DNA of 64,000 bases from an uncultured Clostridia bacterium (GCA_934749845.1 CAKVHQ010000001.1:1-64000); one strand, 5' to 3'; counted from the stretch's first letter, positions 33,697 through 42,537 are shown. Translations and numbers: made by a program. The notes: a model not told the origin generated them from the letters alone.

Positions 33697-34923
33697 TTAT
33701 GATAAAGTGCAAAAATAGTATTTCTTTTTTCCACGGCGAATAACAATAATGTCTCCGTCAATGGCAATATCGCTGTTAATTTCAAATTGAGAATCTTTAA
33801 TAATTTCGCCATTAACCGAAATTGCCCCGTTGGCAATAAACTCGTTTGCCTCTCGCTTGGAACTGCATATTTTAGTTAACGCAAGCACATTAACCAAAGT
33901 GTTTTTCTCGATGTTGTAATGTGGCACATCTTTTAAGCCAACTCTTAAATCTTTTGTTGGGATTTGTTTAATCTCGCCTGCAAATAAGTGCTCGCTAATT
34001 TCTTGCGCTTGTTTAAAAGCATCTTCTCCATGCAAATCTGTGATAATTTCTCTTGCAAGGATTTTTTGAGCAAGCCTTAAATGTGGTGCTTCGAAATGAC
34101 GCTTTTCAATATCTTCAATTTCTTCTTTGCTTAAAAAGGTCAGGCGTTTTAAGTAGGAAATAATCACATCATCTTCGGCATTTATTAAAAATTGGTATAG
34201 TTCGTAAGAACTTGTTTTATTTTTGTCAATCCAAACAGCATTGCCTTCGCTTTTACCAAATTTTGTTCCATGAGAATCGGTTACAAGTGGCATTGTCATT
34301 GCATAAACTTCATCGCCAGTAGTTTTTCTAATAAGTTCAATTCCGGTTGTAATGTTTCCCCATTGGTCAGAACCAGCAACTTGCAAGTCCACGCCCATAT
34401 GTTCGTGCAAATACTTAAAATCTAAACCTTGAATTAACATATACGAAAATTCAGCATAAGAAATTCCGCCATTTTCCATTTGTCTTTTAACAAGGTCTTT
34501 GCTAAGCATATATCCAACATTGATATATTTTCCGTAATCTCTTAAAAAATCAATAACATGAATATCCTTTACCCAATCGTAATTATTAACAACAGGATAT
34601 GGGAAAATTCTTTGAATTTGTGTTTTTAATTTTTCAAAATTTTCAAAAACAACATTTTTGTCGGACAACTTTCGTTCGGTTGTTCCTCTTGGGTCGCCAA
34701 CAAGACCAGTTGCTCCGCCAATTAAGATTATTGGGTGATGACCATATTTTGCTAGTCTTCTAGTTATCAAAAATGAAGAATAATGACCTAAATGCAAACT
34801 GTCGGCTGTTGGGTCTGTGCCGATATAAAAAGTCAAACCGCCGTTGTTAAGTTTATCTATTAAGTCTGGGCTTGTTATTTCTTGAATTAAGCCTCTCCAT
34901 TTTAAATCTTCGTATACTGTCAT
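33697..34923 (-). CDS. tyrS: Tyrosyl-tRNA synthetase
   Basis: About 408 residues from the ATG at 34923, which has GGAGG five bases upstream; the in-frame ATG at 34953 has none. HIGH motif DSLHLGHY near residue 38, the tyrosine-binding QGLDFKYL near 163 and QVAGSDQWGNI near 182, KMSKS as KFGKSEGNAVW near 224, and a C-terminal S4 RNA-binding domain (SKREANEFIANGAISVNG). It precedes cysS in the same operon. Confidence 0.95.
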   Translation of the reverse strand: MTVYEDLKWRGLIQEITSPDLIDKLNNGGLTFYIGTDPTADSLHLGHYSSFLITRRLAKYGHHPIILIGGATGLVGDPRGTTERKLSDKNVVFENFEKLKTQIQRIFPYPVVNNYDWVKDIHVIDFLRDYGKYINVGYMLSKDLVKRQMENGGISYAEFSYMLIQGLDFKYLHEHMGVDLQVAGSDQWGNITTGIELIRKTTGDEVYAMTMPLVTDSHGTKFGKSEGNAVWIDKNKTSSYELYQFLINAEDDVIISYLKRLTFLSKEEIEDIEKRHFEAPHLRLAQKILAREIITDLHGEDAFKQAQEISEHLFAGEIKQIPTKDLRVGLKDVPHYNIEKNTLVNVLALTKICSSKREANEFIANGAISVNGEIIKDSQFEINSDIAIDGDIIVIRRGKKKYYFCTLS

Positions 34924-35021
34924 ACTTTCCTCCATAGATTGATAGTTTAGCACACTTTTGTTTTTATGGCAAAAGATAAATTGTAATTGACACGCCCAAG
35001 AAAAAATTTCTTGAAAGAGTC

Positions 35022-35051
35022 TTGACTAAAACCCCGCCAAAAATATATAAT
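35022..35051 (+). promoter_or_regulatory. Sigma-A promoter of the SGNH hydrolase gene
   Basis: TTGACT (35022-35027), 18-bp spacer, TATAAT (35046-35051), 25 bases before the ATG. Confidence 0.65.
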
Positions 35052-35076
35052 TCAACTTGTATTTTAGAGGTTAAGT

Positions 35077-35769
35077 ATGATAATTGCACTTATTTTTACA
35101 CTTGTGGTTTTTTTATTTTTAACTTTGGTGCTTATATTTTTTGGAGTGCCTATTGTTAAGCCCAAAGTGAATGTGACTAGTGAAAAAATAAAAGTCGCTT
35201 GCGTGGGCGACAGCATAACCTTTGGATTTGGCGTTTCAAATTGGAAGGAAAATAATTATCCACATAGTCTTAACAAATTGCTTGGAGAAAGTTATGATGT
35301 TGCCAACTTTGGCGATTGCGGAAGAACCGCACTTAAAGATAGTAGTTTTCCATACCCAAAAAGCAAGACATATTTAAGTAGCCTAAACTATAACCCAGAA
35401 ATTGTAATTATCATGCTAGGCACAAACGACACTAGGGAAAGAGATTGGAAAGGCAAAGATGTTTTCAAACAGCAATACGAAGAACTTATAAATTCATATA
35501 AAGCATTAAATAGTGTTAAAAAAATTTACATCTGCACGCCCATTCCAGCATACAAAAACATTCATCAGGTTAGGCCGCAAATAATTCAAGACGAAATTTA
35601 CTCCGCTGTGAAAGAACTTGCCCAGAAATTAAACCTAACTTTAATTGATACAAATCAAGAATTTTTAAACAAGCCAAAACTTTTAATGGATGGTGTTCAT
35701 CCAAACAAAAAAGGAGCATCACTGCTTGCAACAACAATATTTAATTCATTAAAAAGCAACTCAAATTAG
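35077..35769 (+). CDS. Membrane-anchored SGNH/GDSL hydrolase
   Basis: 230 residues. An N-terminal membrane segment (about 2-24) is followed by the SGNH set: CVGDSITFGFG (catalytic Ser) near residue 43, the glycine in GDCGRTA, the asparagine in MLGTNDTRERDW near 112, and DGVHPNKKG (catalytic Asp/His) near 211. These enzymes remove acyl groups from lipids or cell-wall sugars on the outside of the membrane. SD AGAGG and a good promoter precede it. The substrate is not deducible. Confidence 0.87.
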   Translation: MIIALIFTLVVFLFLTLVLIFFGVPIVKPKVNVTSEKIKVACVGDSITFGFGVSNWKENNYPHSLNKLLGESYDVANFGDCGRTALKDSSFPYPKSKTYLSSLNYNPEIVIIMLGTNDTRERDWKGKDVFKQQYEELINSYKALNSVKKIYICTPIPAYKNIHQVRPQIIQDEIYSAVKELAQKLNLTLIDTNQEFLNKPKLLMDGVHPNKKGASLLATTIFNSLKSNSN

Positions 35770-35781
35770 AGTTGCTTTTTT
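35751..35781. terminator. Terminator overlapping the SGNH gene stop
   Basis: Stem AAAAAGCAACTC/GAGTTGCTTTTT, six-base loop; the left arm lies in the coding region. A and T runs suit both of the convergent genes. Confidence 0.85.
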
Positions 35782-36778
35782 AAATATTAAATGGAATAAA
35801 CAAATTAAATAGCATTCCCACCACTGCACCAATTAAATACAGTAATAAAACGATAAATAAATTTTGCTTCCAATTTTTTTTGTTTTTGAAAAGCACAAGC
35901 AATCCAACGCCAGCACCAGTGCATAAACCGCCAAGGCAGGACGAGAACGATAGCATTCCGTTGATGTATAAGTCGGCTAGCACGCAACTGCCCGCACAAT
36001 TTGGAATTAACCCAATTAGTGAGCAAATTAAAGGCGAATACCACTTGTTTGTTCCCAGTAAGCCCGCCAGCACTTCTTCTCCACCAGCAAGTTGCAAAAT
36101 TACTGTGATAACAATGTTTGCCACAAGAATTATTGCAAATATTTGAAGCGAGTGAATTAACCCCTGCAAGCAAATATGCCAAAATACTTTTGATTTGTTT
36201 TTTTCATTTTCTTCAAGTTCGTGATGATGATGTAAATGATTGTGTTCGCATGCTTCACAACATTTTTCTTCGCTATTACATTTTTCACAACATTCATTTT
36301 CTTGTTCTTGCTTTGAGTGATTGTGAGAATGTTCATGCTCGAAGTGAGTGCTATGTTCCAAATTATCTGCAACCAAATTTTTAGCATCTTTTTTGAAAAT
36401 TAAATCTAAAAGATAGCCAATTAGTATTGCTAGAACAATTTTGCAACCGATTAAAGCAAGCAGTGACCAAATATGTCCCGGACTCGAAAGCAAAATGGCA
36501 AAAGCCTCGTCACTAGTTGCAATAAAAACAGCAAAAAGTGTTCCTATCGTTATCATTTTTCTTGAAAACAAGTCTGCCATCACCGCCGAGAACCCACATT
36601 GCGGAATGCAACCTAATCCAGCCGCCCACAAAGGTCCATATCTTTTTGATGAGGCAAGCATTTTTTCAAACTTAACCGACCCTTTATGCTCCAAAAATTC
36701 AATTAGAATGTAAACAACTAACAAAATTGGAAGGGCTTTTAAAGAATCAATTAAAGTTTCTAAAATTGCATTCCACAT
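35780..36778 (-). CDS. ArsP_2-type putative metal (manganese) permease
   Basis: 332 residues arranged as two similar halves of about four hydrophobic segments. Each has a Pro-x-Cys-Gly or Pro-Asn-Cys-Ala loop: GCIPQCGFSAVMADLFSRKMIT near residue 56 and GLIPNCAGSCVLADLYINGML near 263. The first half also has VFIATSDEAFAIL, a hallmark of the ArsP_2 family. Between the halves is a loop with about fourteen histidines and seven cysteines (HEHSHNHS and CCEKC), which surely binds metal. SD AGAGGA. Direction of transport and metal are not known. Confidence 0.78.
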   Translation of the reverse strand: MWNAILETLIDSLKALPILLVVYILIEFLEHKGSVKFEKMLASSKRYGPLWAAGLGCIPQCGFSAVMADLFSRKMITIGTLFAVFIATSDEAFAILLSSPGHIWSLLALIGCKIVLAILIGYLLDLIFKKDAKNLVADNLEHSTHFEHEHSHNHSKQEQENECCEKCNSEEKCCEACEHNHLHHHHELEENEKNKSKVFWHICLQGLIHSLQIFAIILVANIVITVILQLAGGEEVLAGLLGTNKWYSPLICSLIGLIPNCAGSCVLADLYINGMLSFSSCLGGLCTGAGVGLLVLFKNKKNWKQNLFIVLLLYLIGAVVGMLFNLFIPFNI

Positions 36779-36878
36779 AAAATCCTCTTAAATAATTTAT
36801 TTGTAATTATTTCATAAAATAACTGCGATAGTTTATCATTATAAAAAGAAAAAATCAATATTATTAGTTTAAATATTA

Positions 36879-36904
36879 AAAAAATAAAAGGCTCAACGCC
36901 TTTT
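36879..36904 (-). terminator. Terminator after the small membrane protein gene
   Basis: Minus-strand stem AAAAGGC/GCCTTTT, five-base loop, followed by a T-rich run. Confidence 0.7.
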
Positions 36905-36911
36905 ACTTTAT

Positions 36912-37139
36912 TTAGACATTCAATAGTCTCCAAATTCTGCCATGAAGAACCATCATTACAATGTCAACAATCCAGATAATAAAGCCTAGTCCTATAAGTC
37001 TAATTAAACCTGCAACAATTTTTCCTTCCATAAGTCTTGTGATTGCACCACAAAGCCAAGATGTTACTGGAATAATTACAAGAATAAGACTGATAATTCT
37101 ACCAAGTCCGAAATAATCTCTTGAACTTTTCTTTGCCAT
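36912..37139 (-). CDS. Small two-segment membrane protein
   Basis: About 75 residues from the ATG at 37139 (SD GGGGG); the in-frame ATG at 37181 lacks an SD. A basic head (AKKSSRDYFGLGR) precedes two hydrophobic segments at about 15-35 and 45-68, the second containing WIVDIVMMV. The shape resembles YqaE/Pmp3-like or TM2-like small membrane proteins, but the match is not firm. It has a strong promoter, so it is a real gene. Confidence 0.65.
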   Translation of the reverse strand: MAKKSSRDYFGLGRIISLILVIIPVTSWLCGAITRLMEGKIVAGLIRLIGLGFIIWIVDIVMMVLHGRIWRLLNV

Positions 37140-37172
37140 TTGGTTTTCCCCCTTTCTTTTGTAATATAGTAT

Positions 37173-37201
37173 ATTATACACCGCTTTAAAATATTATACA
37201 A
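37173..37201 (-). promoter_or_regulatory. Sigma-A promoter of the small membrane protein gene
   Basis: Minus strand TTGTAT (37196-37201), 17-bp spacer, TATAAT (37173-37178). Confidence 0.65.
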
Positions 37202-37316
37202 TTTTTTTAAAGCAATTTTTTTGGCAAATAATCACATTTTTTGTTTCAAATATATACTGTTATGTGCTAATATTATCATGAAAAAAGCACAAATTATAAT
37301 TATACAAATGCTTAAG

Positions 37317-37346
37317 AAGTGAAGCAGGTTTTTAACTCTGCTTTAC
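37317..37346 (+). promoter_or_regulatory. Leader hairpin before the nucleoside kinase gene
   Basis: Arms GTGAAGCAG and CTGCTTTAC pair (one G-U) around a ten-base loop. It lies ten bases before the SD (GAGAGG) and has no T-run, so it is more likely an mRNA leader structure than a terminator. Confidence 0.35.
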
Positions 37347-37362
37347 ATTTATGAGAGGTTAA

Positions 37363-38262
37363 ATGGATAAATACATTGTTAAAGTTTCACAGATGAACAA
37401 TAAATTACTAAACGATTTAAACAACTACATTTCAGTTTGCGAGCATAACTATAAGTCGCAAATGGAAAAGATTGTTGAATATTTTAAAATCAATAGCGAA
37501 ATAAAATTTATTTTGCTTGCTGGCCCATCTTCAAGTGGCAAAACAACAACGGCAAGATTATTAAAAGAATGTTTAGAACAAAATGGTTTTAATGCAAAGT
37601 CAATTAGTCTTGATGATTTTTTTGTTGAACGAGTTGACACTCCACTTTGGGATAACGGCAAGCCAAACTATGAAAGCGTGGACTCTATTGACTGGAAACT
37701 ATTTAGCACTTGTGCTCACAACTTGCAAACGCAAGGCAAGTCGGTTATGCCAACCTACGATTTCATTACAGGCACAAAATCGTATAACACCGAATTAAGT
37801 TTAAAACAAAATGATGTTATTATTATTGAGGGTCTTCACAGTTTAAATCCTATAATTGACAATTTTATTCAAGCAAAAAATAGTTTAAAAATTTATCTAG
37901 CACCTTCGATAATGTATCTTCGAGATGACGAAGAAATAATGAATGAAATTACATTACGCTTTTTTAGAAGGCTTATTCGCGATGTTTACACCCGCGGTTC
38001 AACACCAGATAAAACTTTAAACGAATGGGACGATGTTAGACGAGGAGAAAAACTTTATATCGACCCATACAAGTCGACAGCAAACTTTTCGATAAACTCT
38101 TCTCACCCATATGAAGTTGCAATCTATAAGTCAATAATTAAAGAACTTAATCTTGAGCAAAACGAAAGAATGAAACCATTATTAAAACCGTTTGACAATT
38201 TTGTTGCGATAGATAAAAAGTCAGTGCCAAAAGATTCGTTAATACAAGAATTTGTTCATTAA
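37363..38262 (+). CDS. Uridine kinase-like nucleoside kinase
   Basis: 299 residues. A P-loop GPSSSGKTTTARLL lies near residue 53, with SISLDDFFVERVDTP near 84, the second acidic motif VIIIEGLHSLNP near 156 and a lid region RDVYTRGSTPDKTLNEWDDVRRGE near 209. The nearest relatives are Firmicutes uridine kinase/phosphoribulokinase-like proteins, which often carry an N-terminal TGS-like domain; here only about 45 N-terminal residues precede the kinase. It should phosphorylate a nucleoside in salvage. SD GAGAGG. Monocistronic. Confidence 0.82.
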   Translation: MDKYIVKVSQMNNKLLNDLNNYISVCEHNYKSQMEKIVEYFKINSEIKFILLAGPSSSGKTTTARLLKECLEQNGFNAKSISLDDFFVERVDTPLWDNGKPNYESVDSIDWKLFSTCAHNLQTQGKSVMPTYDFITGTKSYNTELSLKQNDVIIIEGLHSLNPIIDNFIQAKNSLKIYLAPSIMYLRDDEEIMNEITLRFFRRLIRDVYTRGSTPDKTLNEWDDVRRGEKLYIDPYKSTANFSINSSHPYEVAIYKSIIKELNLEQNERMKPLLKPFDNFVAIDKKSVPKDSLIQEFVH

Positions 38263-38280
38263 AAAATTTTAATTAAAAAT

Positions 38281-38311
38281 AAAAAAAGCCACCTTAAATG
38301 GTGGATTTTTT
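38281..38311 (-). terminator. Terminator after the HU gene
   Basis: Minus-strand stem AATCCACC/GGTGGCTT, six-base loop, then seven Ts; directly after the stop at 38313. Confidence 0.88.
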
Positions 38312-38312
38312 A

Positions 38313-38582
38313 TTAAAACAAATCTTTGTAAGCTTTGCCCATTTTGAATGATGGAACTTTGCTTGCAGGAAGTTTTGTTTTTTGTTTTGTTAATGGATTG
38401 TAAACTTCTCTTGCAGGTTTTGATTTTAGTTCGTATGTTCCAAAACCAACCAATGCAACTTTGTCGCCTGCTTTTAATGTTTCAGCGATAATTTCAAGTT
38501 GTGCTTGATATGCTGCTTCTGCTTGTTTTTGTGTTAAGTTTGCTTTTTCTGCAACTGCTTTAACAAATTCTGTTTTGTTCAT
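38313..38582 (-). CDS. hup: HU-family DNA-binding protein
   Basis: 89 residues, the standard HU length. It opens MNKTEFVKAVAEKANL and has the DNA-binding arm GFGTYELKSKPAREVYNP with the minor-groove proline, then the FKMGKAYKD ending. HU bends and compacts DNA as a dimer. A strong SD (GGAGGTG) precedes the ATG. The upstream region carries a promoter and three phased TTTACCA words, which may be autoregulatory sites. Confidence 0.95.
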   Translation of the reverse strand: MNKTEFVKAVAEKANLTQKQAEAAYQAQLEIIAETLKAGDKVALVGFGTYELKSKPAREVYNPLTKQKTKLPASKVPSFKMGKAYKDLF

Positions 38583-38616
38583 CTATTGAACACCTCCATA
38601 TTTTTTGTCAATTTCA

Positions 38617-38697
38617 TTTTACCATTTTTTGTCGATTGTACAAAGTTTTTTTACCAAAAATATAATTTTTAATTGGTTTTTTACCAAATTTGTCGAG
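38617..38697 (-). promoter_or_regulatory. HU promoter with phased repeats
   Basis: Minus strand TTGTAC (38639-38644), 16-bp spacer, extended -10 TGGTAAAAT (TAAAAT at 38617-38622). On the plus strand the word TTTACCA occurs at 38619, 38651 and 38681, and TTGTCGA follows the first and last copies (38630 and 38691). Confidence 0.5.
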
Positions 38698-38737
38698 ATT
38701 TTTCTTGTTTTTGGTATCACTATTTACGATTATGCAC

Positions 38738-38766
38738 AAAAAAATCGGCTTTTAAACCGATTTTTA
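38738..38766 (-). terminator. Terminator after the ftsH operon
   Basis: Minus-strand stem AAAAATCGG/CCGATTTTT with an eight-base loop and a T-run, nine bases after the stop at 38775. Confidence 0.8.
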
Positions 38767-38774
38767 ACTTTTAA

Positions 38775-39356
38775 CTATGCCAAAATTCCTTCGCTTAAAT
38801 ATTTGTAAAGTGCATTATGAGAAGCATATGATGTGTATTTAATGTAACTATATGAACTTGCAACATCGTTGCCTTTAATGATATAAGCATTTACTGATGA
38901 TAGAACTTGACTATTTTTAATTTCAATTACAACATGACGATAATTTTTCTCGTCTGTATCAAATTCAACATTTGAACCATGCTTTACAGTTTCTTGTTCG
39001 TTGTTATAACTAAATTCGATGTAAATAACATTTTTTGCATCTTTCATTTGATTTGCATTAAAAGCACTAGAACTATCAACTGTTTGCACTTTTTTTAGTG
39101 ACTTGCCTTGAAAGAAAGATTGCATAAATGAAGTTTTAAAGCCCTTGTTATAAAGGTTCATAATTTTGTTAAACTCATCTTCGTCTTTATAGTAAGTTTG
39201 AGCTTGAGTGCCGTCTGCGTTGTAAATTGTAATTCTATCTGGGCTTGCCAAGTTTACATTGAAATTTTTTGGAATAAATGCACTAACAAGCACAAATATA
39301 GCAAAAAGTAAAACAATAGATGAAACAACTATACTAATTATCTTTTTTGTTTTCAT
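38775..39356 (-). CDS. Unknown membrane-anchored protein downstream of ftsH
   Basis: 193 residues, not recognised. A basic start and one hydrophobic segment (about 6-28, ending in VSAFIPKNF) lead into an extracellular domain of beta-rich sequence (DRITIYNADGTQAQTYYKDE and VIYIEFSYNNEQETV). No lipobox. SD AGGAGAT. It lies 17 bases after ftsH and before a shared terminator, so it is cotranscribed; it could be an envelope partner or substrate of FtsH, but that is only context. Confidence 0.6.
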   Translation of the reverse strand: MKTKKIISIVVSSIVLLFAIFVLVSAFIPKNFNVNLASPDRITIYNADGTQAQTYYKDEDEFNKIMNLYNKGFKTSFMQSFFQGKSLKKVQTVDSSSAFNANQMKDAKNVIYIEFSYNNEQETVKHGSNVEFDTDEKNYRHVVIEIKNSQVLSSVNAYIIKGNDVASSYSYIKYTSYASHNALYKYLSEGILA

Positions 39357-39373
39357 AAATATCTCCTGTGCGA

Positions 39374-41518
39374 CTAATTGTCACTTTTGTCCTTATTTTC
39401 ATTAGTTTCATGAGTTTTTGGCTCTTGATTTGAATCATTGGAAGTTAAGTCTTTAAACTCTTGGTCTTGTGGAATTATTCCCTCTTTTTTCAAAGCATTA
39501 AATGCTTTTTCTTTCAATTCGTTTAATTTCTTTTCTTCACTTGATTTTTTTTCTTGTTTTTCTTTTTCAAGCATTTTGTTTTCTTTGCTTTCACGCCTAC
39601 GCATCTTTTTAACTATGCTTTCAATAGACTTACCTTGCATAATATCGTCAACTTCATCTTGGAATACTGTTTCTTCTTTCAAAAGTAAGCCAGCAAGTGC
39701 ATGGAGTTTATCAATATTCTCAGTCAAGATTTGTTTTGCTTGGTCATAATTAGATTTTAATATTTTTTCCACTTCTTCGTCAATTAGTTTTGCAGTGGCT
39801 TCGGAATAAACGCTCTTTTCTTGATAATCTCTGCCAATAAACACTTCGCTTGTTGAACCAAGATTTATAAATCCAAGTTTACTGCTCATTCCAAATTGGG
39901 TAACCATTTTTCTTGCTAATTTTGTTGCTTGTTCAATATCGTTGCTTGCACCTGTGGTGTAATCCTCAAAAATCAATTCTTCGGCAATTCTTCCACCCAT
40001 AAATGATGCAATCATATTGTTTAATTTATTAACTGTTGAGTAGTTATCATCGTTTTCTGGTCTACTCATTGTGTAGCCACCAGCCATGCCACGAGGCACG
40101 ATGGAAACTTCTTGAACTTCGTCACAATATGGTAATAGTTTGTGAAGTATTGCGTGACCAGATTCATGATATGCGGTTATCTTTCTATCTCTTTCGGTCA
40201 TGACTTTGCTTCGTTTTTGAGGTCCCATCATAACTTTTGTTGAGGCTTCGCTCAAATCTTTCATGGTGATTCTTGGTCTATCATCTCTTACTGCCAAAAT
40301 TGCTGCTTCGTTAAGAAGGTTAGCAAGGTCTGCTCCGCTAAAACCACTTGTGATTCTTGCGATGTTTTTAAAGTTAACATCATCTGTAAACTTTTTGTTT
40401 TTTGCGTGTACTTTTAAAATTGCTTCACGCTCGCCAACATCTGGCATGTTAACATAAATTTGTCTGTCAAATCTGCCTGGTCTTAAAAGTGCTGGGTCAA
40501 GAACATCTGGTCGGTTTGTTGCTGCAATAACAATTATTCCATCGTTGCTTTCAAAGCCGTCCATTTCAACAAGAAGTTGGTTGAGGGTTTGTTCTCTTTC
40601 ATCGTTTCCACCACCCATTCCTGCGCCTCTTTGGCGACCAACAGCATCAATTTCATCAATAAACACTATTGCTGGAGCGCTTCGTTTTGCTTGGTCAAAC
40701 AAATCTCTAACACGACTTGCACCAACGCCTACGAACATTTCAACGAAATCACTACCACTAATTTGGAAGAATGGAGCATGACATTCGCCTGCTACCGCTT
40801 TTGCGAGCATGGTTTTACCTGTTCCAGGAGGGCCAACAAGAAGTACGCCTTTAGGAATTTTTGCTCCCATTTCGGTAAACTTTCTGCCATTGCTTAAAAA
40901 GTCTACAACCTCTTTTAATTCGTATTTTTCTTCTTTTGCACCTGCAACATCTGCAAAGCGAACGTTGCTAACTTCCATGTTGCGTGCTTTTGTTTTTCCA
41001 AAAGACAAACTCTTGTTGTTTGCACCCATAATGTTTTTAAACAAAATAAATGCTATAATTAAAGTTAATACAAATGGAAGATATGGAAGTATTGTTTCAA
41101 GTAAACTTTCTTTTTGTGGTTTCCAGTCGTAATCAAAGCCTTCAACTGATTGAATGACTGTTTCTGTAACATTCGTTGGGTCGTTAGGGTCGATTACAAC
41201 ATCTTTTTCTTGATTGTTTTTGTAACTAGCCATAAATTGTGTAAAGTCGGTTATCGAGCCAATAACAACATATTTATCGCCTTTGCCATTTTCAAATTGC
41301 TCGTCTGTTACTTTTGAGTCATTAACTAATTTTATTCTAACGGTAGAGCCAACGCCGTACGCTTTTTGCACTTCGCCTTTTCTAACCATTTCTTTAAATT
41401 CGCCATAGGTTATCATATTGTCGTTATTGGAATTTGAGGCAATAAAGAATACTGCAAATATAACAACAACGATAAGAAGCGCTATAACAAAATTTCTGCT
41501 CTTTTTATCTTTGAACAT
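39374..41518 (-). CDS. ftsH: ATP-dependent zinc metalloprotease FtsH
   Basis: 714 residues. It degrades membrane and regulatory proteins as a hexamer. Two membrane segments (about 9-28 and 145-165) flank an extracytoplasmic domain; the AAA module has GPPGTGKT near residue 230, FIDEIDAVGRQR near 290 and the SRH region TNRPDVLDPALLRPGRFDRQ near 335. The protease has HESGHAILH near 455. The tail from about 640 is highly charged (KEKQEKKSSEEKKL), longer than usual. SD CGGAGG. In many spore-formers FtsH helps control Spo0A phosphorelay. Confidence 0.96.
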   Translation of the reverse strand: MFKDKKSRNFVIALLIVVVIFAVFFIASNSNNDNMITYGEFKEMVRKGEVQKAYGVGSTVRIKLVNDSKVTDEQFENGKGDKYVVIGSITDFTQFMASYKNNQEKDVVIDPNDPTNVTETVIQSVEGFDYDWKPQKESLLETILPYLPFVLTLIIAFILFKNIMGANNKSLSFGKTKARNMEVSNVRFADVAGAKEEKYELKEVVDFLSNGRKFTEMGAKIPKGVLLVGPPGTGKTMLAKAVAGECHAPFFQISGSDFVEMFVGVGASRVRDLFDQAKRSAPAIVFIDEIDAVGRQRGAGMGGGNDEREQTLNQLLVEMDGFESNDGIIVIAATNRPDVLDPALLRPGRFDRQIYVNMPDVGEREAILKVHAKNKKFTDDVNFKNIARITSGFSGADLANLLNEAAILAVRDDRPRITMKDLSEASTKVMMGPQKRSKVMTERDRKITAYHESGHAILHKLLPYCDEVQEVSIVPRGMAGGYTMSRPENDDNYSTVNKLNNMIASFMGGRIAEELIFEDYTTGASNDIEQATKLARKMVTQFGMSSKLGFINLGSTSEVFIGRDYQEKSVYSEATAKLIDEEVEKILKSNYDQAKQILTENIDKLHALAGLLLKEETVFQDEVDDIMQGKSIESIVKKMRRRESKENKMLEKEKQEKKSSEEKKLNELKEKAFNALKKEGIIPQDQEFKDLTSNDSNQEPKTHETNENKDKSDN

Positions 41519-41762
41519 AATTTCCTCCGTCTAACCCTATAATATTAGCATAAGTTTATTAAAAATAACAAATTATTTTTATTGACTATAACTTTTTTTG
41601 TCTTGTTTGTTCATTTTTTACTTACTTTTTGGCAAAAATGTCCAACAAAAAGCCAAAAGTGTCCAAAAATTATATAATAATGTATATAATATGTATATAT
41701 ATAAAAAATTACATAATAATTAAAAATACGTAAAACTAACAATAAAAATGGAAATAATAGTA
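41519..41762. other. AT-rich intergenic stretch with tandem 20-bp repeat
   Basis: The 296-base gap between the divergent ftsH and cvpA genes. It contains a direct repeat GGCAAAAATGTCCAA (41631-41645) / AGCCAAAAGTGTCCAA (41651-41666) with a 20-base period, then AT-rich DNA. No gene was seen. Confidence 0.5.
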
Positions 41763-41790
41763 TTGCAAAAAGTTTTTTGTGTGCTAAAAT
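41763..41790 (+). promoter_or_regulatory. Sigma-A promoter of the cvpA-like gene
   Basis: TTGCAA (41763-41768), 16-bp spacer, extended -10 TGCTAAAAT (TAAAAT at 41785-41790). Confidence 0.6.
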
Positions 41791-41814
41791 AATTTTAATT
41801 AAGGAGAAAATGCC

Positions 41815-42537
41815 GTGAGTGTTTTAGACATAATTGTCGTTGCTATACTTGTAATATTTGCAGTCTTTGGCTTAATTAAAGGCTTTTTAAACACCCTGCT
41901 TTCTCTTTTTGGAAATTTGGCTTCGCTGGCAGTTGCCATAGTAATAGTAAAGCCTTGCACAAAATTTTTAGACAATATATTTCACATTATTAGTTGGCTT
42001 GGAAATTTAATAATTAAAGGTGTTCAAAACGCAAATGTTTTGCCAGACCTAACATCAAGCACAATGACCAGTGATGAAGTGATTTCGCACCTAAACGGAA
42101 CAAACAACTTGATTGGAAAACTAACTTCGTTTTTTGTTGATAAAGATGTTGTTTTTGGTTTTGAGGCAACCGATTTAACAGCAACTTTAACGCTTAATAT
42201 GGGAAAATTCGCCGGAATGGTTTTTACGGTTATTGTAATGTTTATACTATTACGAATCGCTGTTTTAATTTTAACAAAAGTGTTTAACGCAATAACAAAA
42301 AAGAACGCTTTGGGCGGAATTGATAGAATTTTAGGACTTGTTTTTGGCGTTGTAAAAGGAGCATTATATGTGGCAGGAATTTTATCCATAGTTTATGCAC
42401 TATCGCCACTGCTACCTAATCTTGATGGTTTGATTCAATCTTCAAACTTCACAAACTTCTTATACGGGTATGTAAACAAGTTTGTTAACTGGCTAATTAC
42501 AACAGTCGACTGGAAGTCGCTAGTTCAAATAAAATAA
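41815..42537 (+). CDS. CvpA-family membrane protein (GTG start)
   Basis: 240 residues with four hydrophobic segments. It opens with VLDIIVVAILVIFAVFGLIKGFLNTLLSLFGN, the signature of CvpA/colicin V production proteins, and later GGIDRILGLVFGVVKGAL near residue 167. The only sound start is GTG at 41815 (SD AAGGAG eight bases upstream). An ATG at 41810 is immediately followed by CCG TGA. CvpA proteins are linked to envelope integrity. Monocistronic, divergent from ftsH. Confidence 0.82.
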   Translation: MSVLDIIVVAILVIFAVFGLIKGFLNTLLSLFGNLASLAVAIVIVKPCTKFLDNIFHIISWLGNLIIKGVQNANVLPDLTSSTMTSDEVISHLNGTNNLIGKLTSFFVDKDVVFGFEATDLTATLTLNMGKFAGMVFTVIVMFILLRIAVLILTKVFNAITKKNALGGIDRILGLVFGVVKGALYVAGILSIVYALSPLLPNLDGLIQSSNFTNFLYGYVNKFVNWLITTVDWKSLVQIK

